Below, piece by piece: positions 62,632-64,000 of a stretch of DNA of 64,000 bases (positions within the stretch are counted from its first letter, which is position 1; each line of letters opens with the position of its first letter). This stretch comes from Davidsoniella eucalypti (Eukaryota > Ascomycota > Sordariomycetes > Microascales > Ceratocystidaceae). The DNA lies in assembly GCA_004009845.1 (NCBI GenBank), contig RMBW01000063.1:119108-183107 (forward strand), read 5' to 3'. The notes under the pieces are model-generated. The model had not been told where the DNA came from. It was given only the letters and a program-made list of their open reading frames with translations, and searched no databases. The translations under genes and the position numbers were made by a program.

Positions 62632-63252
62632 TCAAATAGTCTCCTTGAGCGGCAGGATAACAGTGTCAACTTGATCCATATCTTCAGCATCAATGGGACC
62701 ATATGATTTTCCGTGCTTGGATAGCTCCTCGACCAAAACAGTCATAGATGGTTGGTAGTTGCGGCACGCCGAACTGAGAGCATAAACAGCCTTCTTGCGC
62801 ACACTCTTCTCCTCGTCTTCCTTGAGGGCCATAGCAACGAGAGTCCGGATACCACCGGCAGCCAGCATGGCTTCCTGGCTAGGCGTGTTGTTTTGGACGG
62901 CGGTACCAACGCACCACGCAGTCATTCGTCTCATCTCAGGCTCGGGAGACTTGAGGATCTCCAGGAGAGGAGCCCAAAGGGCCAAGTTCTTCATGTTGTT
63001 GGCATTATCCAAGCTTTCAATCAGCTGCTCAAAATTGTCCAACGCAGTTACTTTGGTTTCGAGTGTGACCTCAGGATCCTCAGAGGTAGCCACCTCGATA
63101 GCAGCCTTCATGAGTTCAGCATCACTAGGTCCGCCCATCAATGAAGCAATGACATCAGGAGTCAACTGAGTACGCTTGTCGGCCGGTACATCAGGACTAG
63201 AGTTTTCAATACTCCATTTCAAAAGTTGGTTGAGGTTCTTGTCGCCGTTCAT
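62632..63252 (-). CDS. FES1: Hsp70 nucleotide exchange factor Fes1
   Basis: A single-exon frame of 206 residues starting MNGDKNLNQLLKWSIENSSP, which is the Fes1-type N-terminus. Armadillo-like helices follow (ALDNFEQLIESLDNANNMKNL, EPEMRRMTAWCVGTAVQNNTPSQ, VRKKAVYALSSACRNYQPSM). Fes1/HspBP1 proteins bind cytosolic Hsp70 (Ssa class), release ADP and so free substrates for degradation. The length matches filamentous-fungal homologues, which are shorter than yeast Fes1. No intron is needed. The gene is convergent with MRPL7. Confidence 0.92.
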   Translation of the reverse strand: MNGDKNLNQLLKWSIENSSPDVPADKRTQLTPDVIASLMGGPSDAELMKAAIEVATSEDPEVTLETKVTALDNFEQLIESLDNANNMKNLALWAPLLEILKSPEPEMRRMTAWCVGTAVQNNTPSQEAMLAAGGIRTLVAMALKEDEEKSVRKKAVYALSSACRNYQPSMTVLVEELSKHGKSYGPIDAEDMDQVDTVILPLKETI

Positions 63253-64000
63253 GGTTAAAGGCGGGGTAGGTATTGAGGTTTGTGATTTTCCAAAGATGAT
63301 ATTATATGCGATATGTTAGGAGACTGATATTCCCGTTGTTGGCTGGAAAAACGATGACTGGCTGATAGAACTTTACCAAGAAAATCCAGTATCAATTTGA
63401 AAAGAGGTCAATAAGAAATTGTAAATATATTTGCCGTAAAGCCAAGAAGTTACTGTGTATCAGAATTTTAGTTCCATTTTCTTTCCAAATTGTTAGTTTC
63501 CTATTCTAGAACCTTCACGAAAGTTCTTTGAAAGGGTTTAGCTACATTATAAAACCCTACATGTGTAATCTTACTTTTGGACAGGATTCGGAAAGAACCC
63601 CCACCAAAGAAAGTTACTAACCCTTGTGTGGGTTGGATCACTGCCGAGATGTGTGGGAGAATAACATGGGGAGAAAGAAGGACTTGATGCTAGTTAGACA
63701 ATCACCATGGCCAAATATTCCTATATTACTCGCCTCCTGTTAAGCCAGTCGTCGGCCGGCCTTTCCTTTTCACTGCTCTAATTTGATCTGTTTTCGCTAC
63801 CCCATGAGGCTGAAGATAACTTGACAAACTTCCTGCTTTGGTTTATCATCCAACAGGGACCGATCTTTGATCTCTTAAAGGAGGACAAACAATGTTTGGT
63901 ACTATTGCTTCTCTATATGGTTAGATATGCTCAAATATGTTTCATGCTCATCTACAATTTGATACGTGAATGTTAAGGCTTGATGGACCCACATGGAGTT
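63253..64000. other. Region upstream of FES1 to the right edge
   Basis: About 750 bp with no supportable gene. It holds the FES1 promoter and leader. A short ATG frame at 63892 stops after 10 codons. Confidence 0.5.

Overview
This window is nuclear DNA from a filamentous-type ascomycete (most likely Pezizomycotina; the exact lineage cannot be told from the sequence). The evidence is short GT-AG introns of about 45-95 nt with CTAAC/CTGAC-like branch points close to the acceptor, a fungal Zn2Cys6 regulator with a long low-complexity N-terminus, an ascomycete-type USP deubiquitinase, a fungal mitochondrial uL5m and Fes1. Gene models were built by hand from exon frames and splice phases.

Layout. 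1-271: N-terminal fragment of an unidentified minus-strand gene that runs off the left edge. 824-1371 (+): LSM5, six exons. 1710-2243 (-): RPB11, four exons, convergent with LSM5. 3874-5517 (+): a cytosolic-type L-asparaginase with C-terminal ankyrin repeats, two exons. 5518-51161: about 45.6 kb in which I find no convincing protein gene, tRNA or rRNA. 51162-52921 (+): a 563-residue Q/S/P-rich Zn2Cys6 factor. 54199-55355 (+): WDR83/Morg1-like WD40 protein. 55681-58826 (-): a 953-residue USP deubiquitinase ending in a CaaX-like box. 61057-62294 (+): mitochondrial ribosomal protein uL5m (MRPL7), readable only if one base is restored in each of three C-runs. 62632-63252 (-): FES1. The two genic ends hold mostly single-copy housekeeping genes of RNA metabolism, protein quality control, ubiquitin and mitochondrial translation. 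They are paired convergently: LSM5/RPB11, WDR83/USP, MRPL7/FES1.

The gene-free block is the most unusual part. It is moderately AT-rich, has no visible long transposon ORFs, and keeps plenty of CA/TG dinucleotides, so it does not look heavily RIP-mutated. It carries at least 23 exact copies of the palindrome TACATGTA, with none seen in the genic flanks. It also holds one clear MITE-like element (about 428 bp, about 50-bp terminal inverted repeats, TA flanks), an AT-rich palindrome-dense stretch near 42.7-44.5 kb, and isolated GC-richer islands. It could be a regional centromere, a giant regulatory/ncRNA domain upstream of the Zn2Cys6 gene, or neutral accessory DNA. Sequence alone does not decide.

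The second notable item is MRPL7. Three apparent single-base losses, all in C homopolymers and all within the first 300 nt of coding sequence, break an otherwise conserved gene, while C-runs in neighbouring genes read through cleanly.
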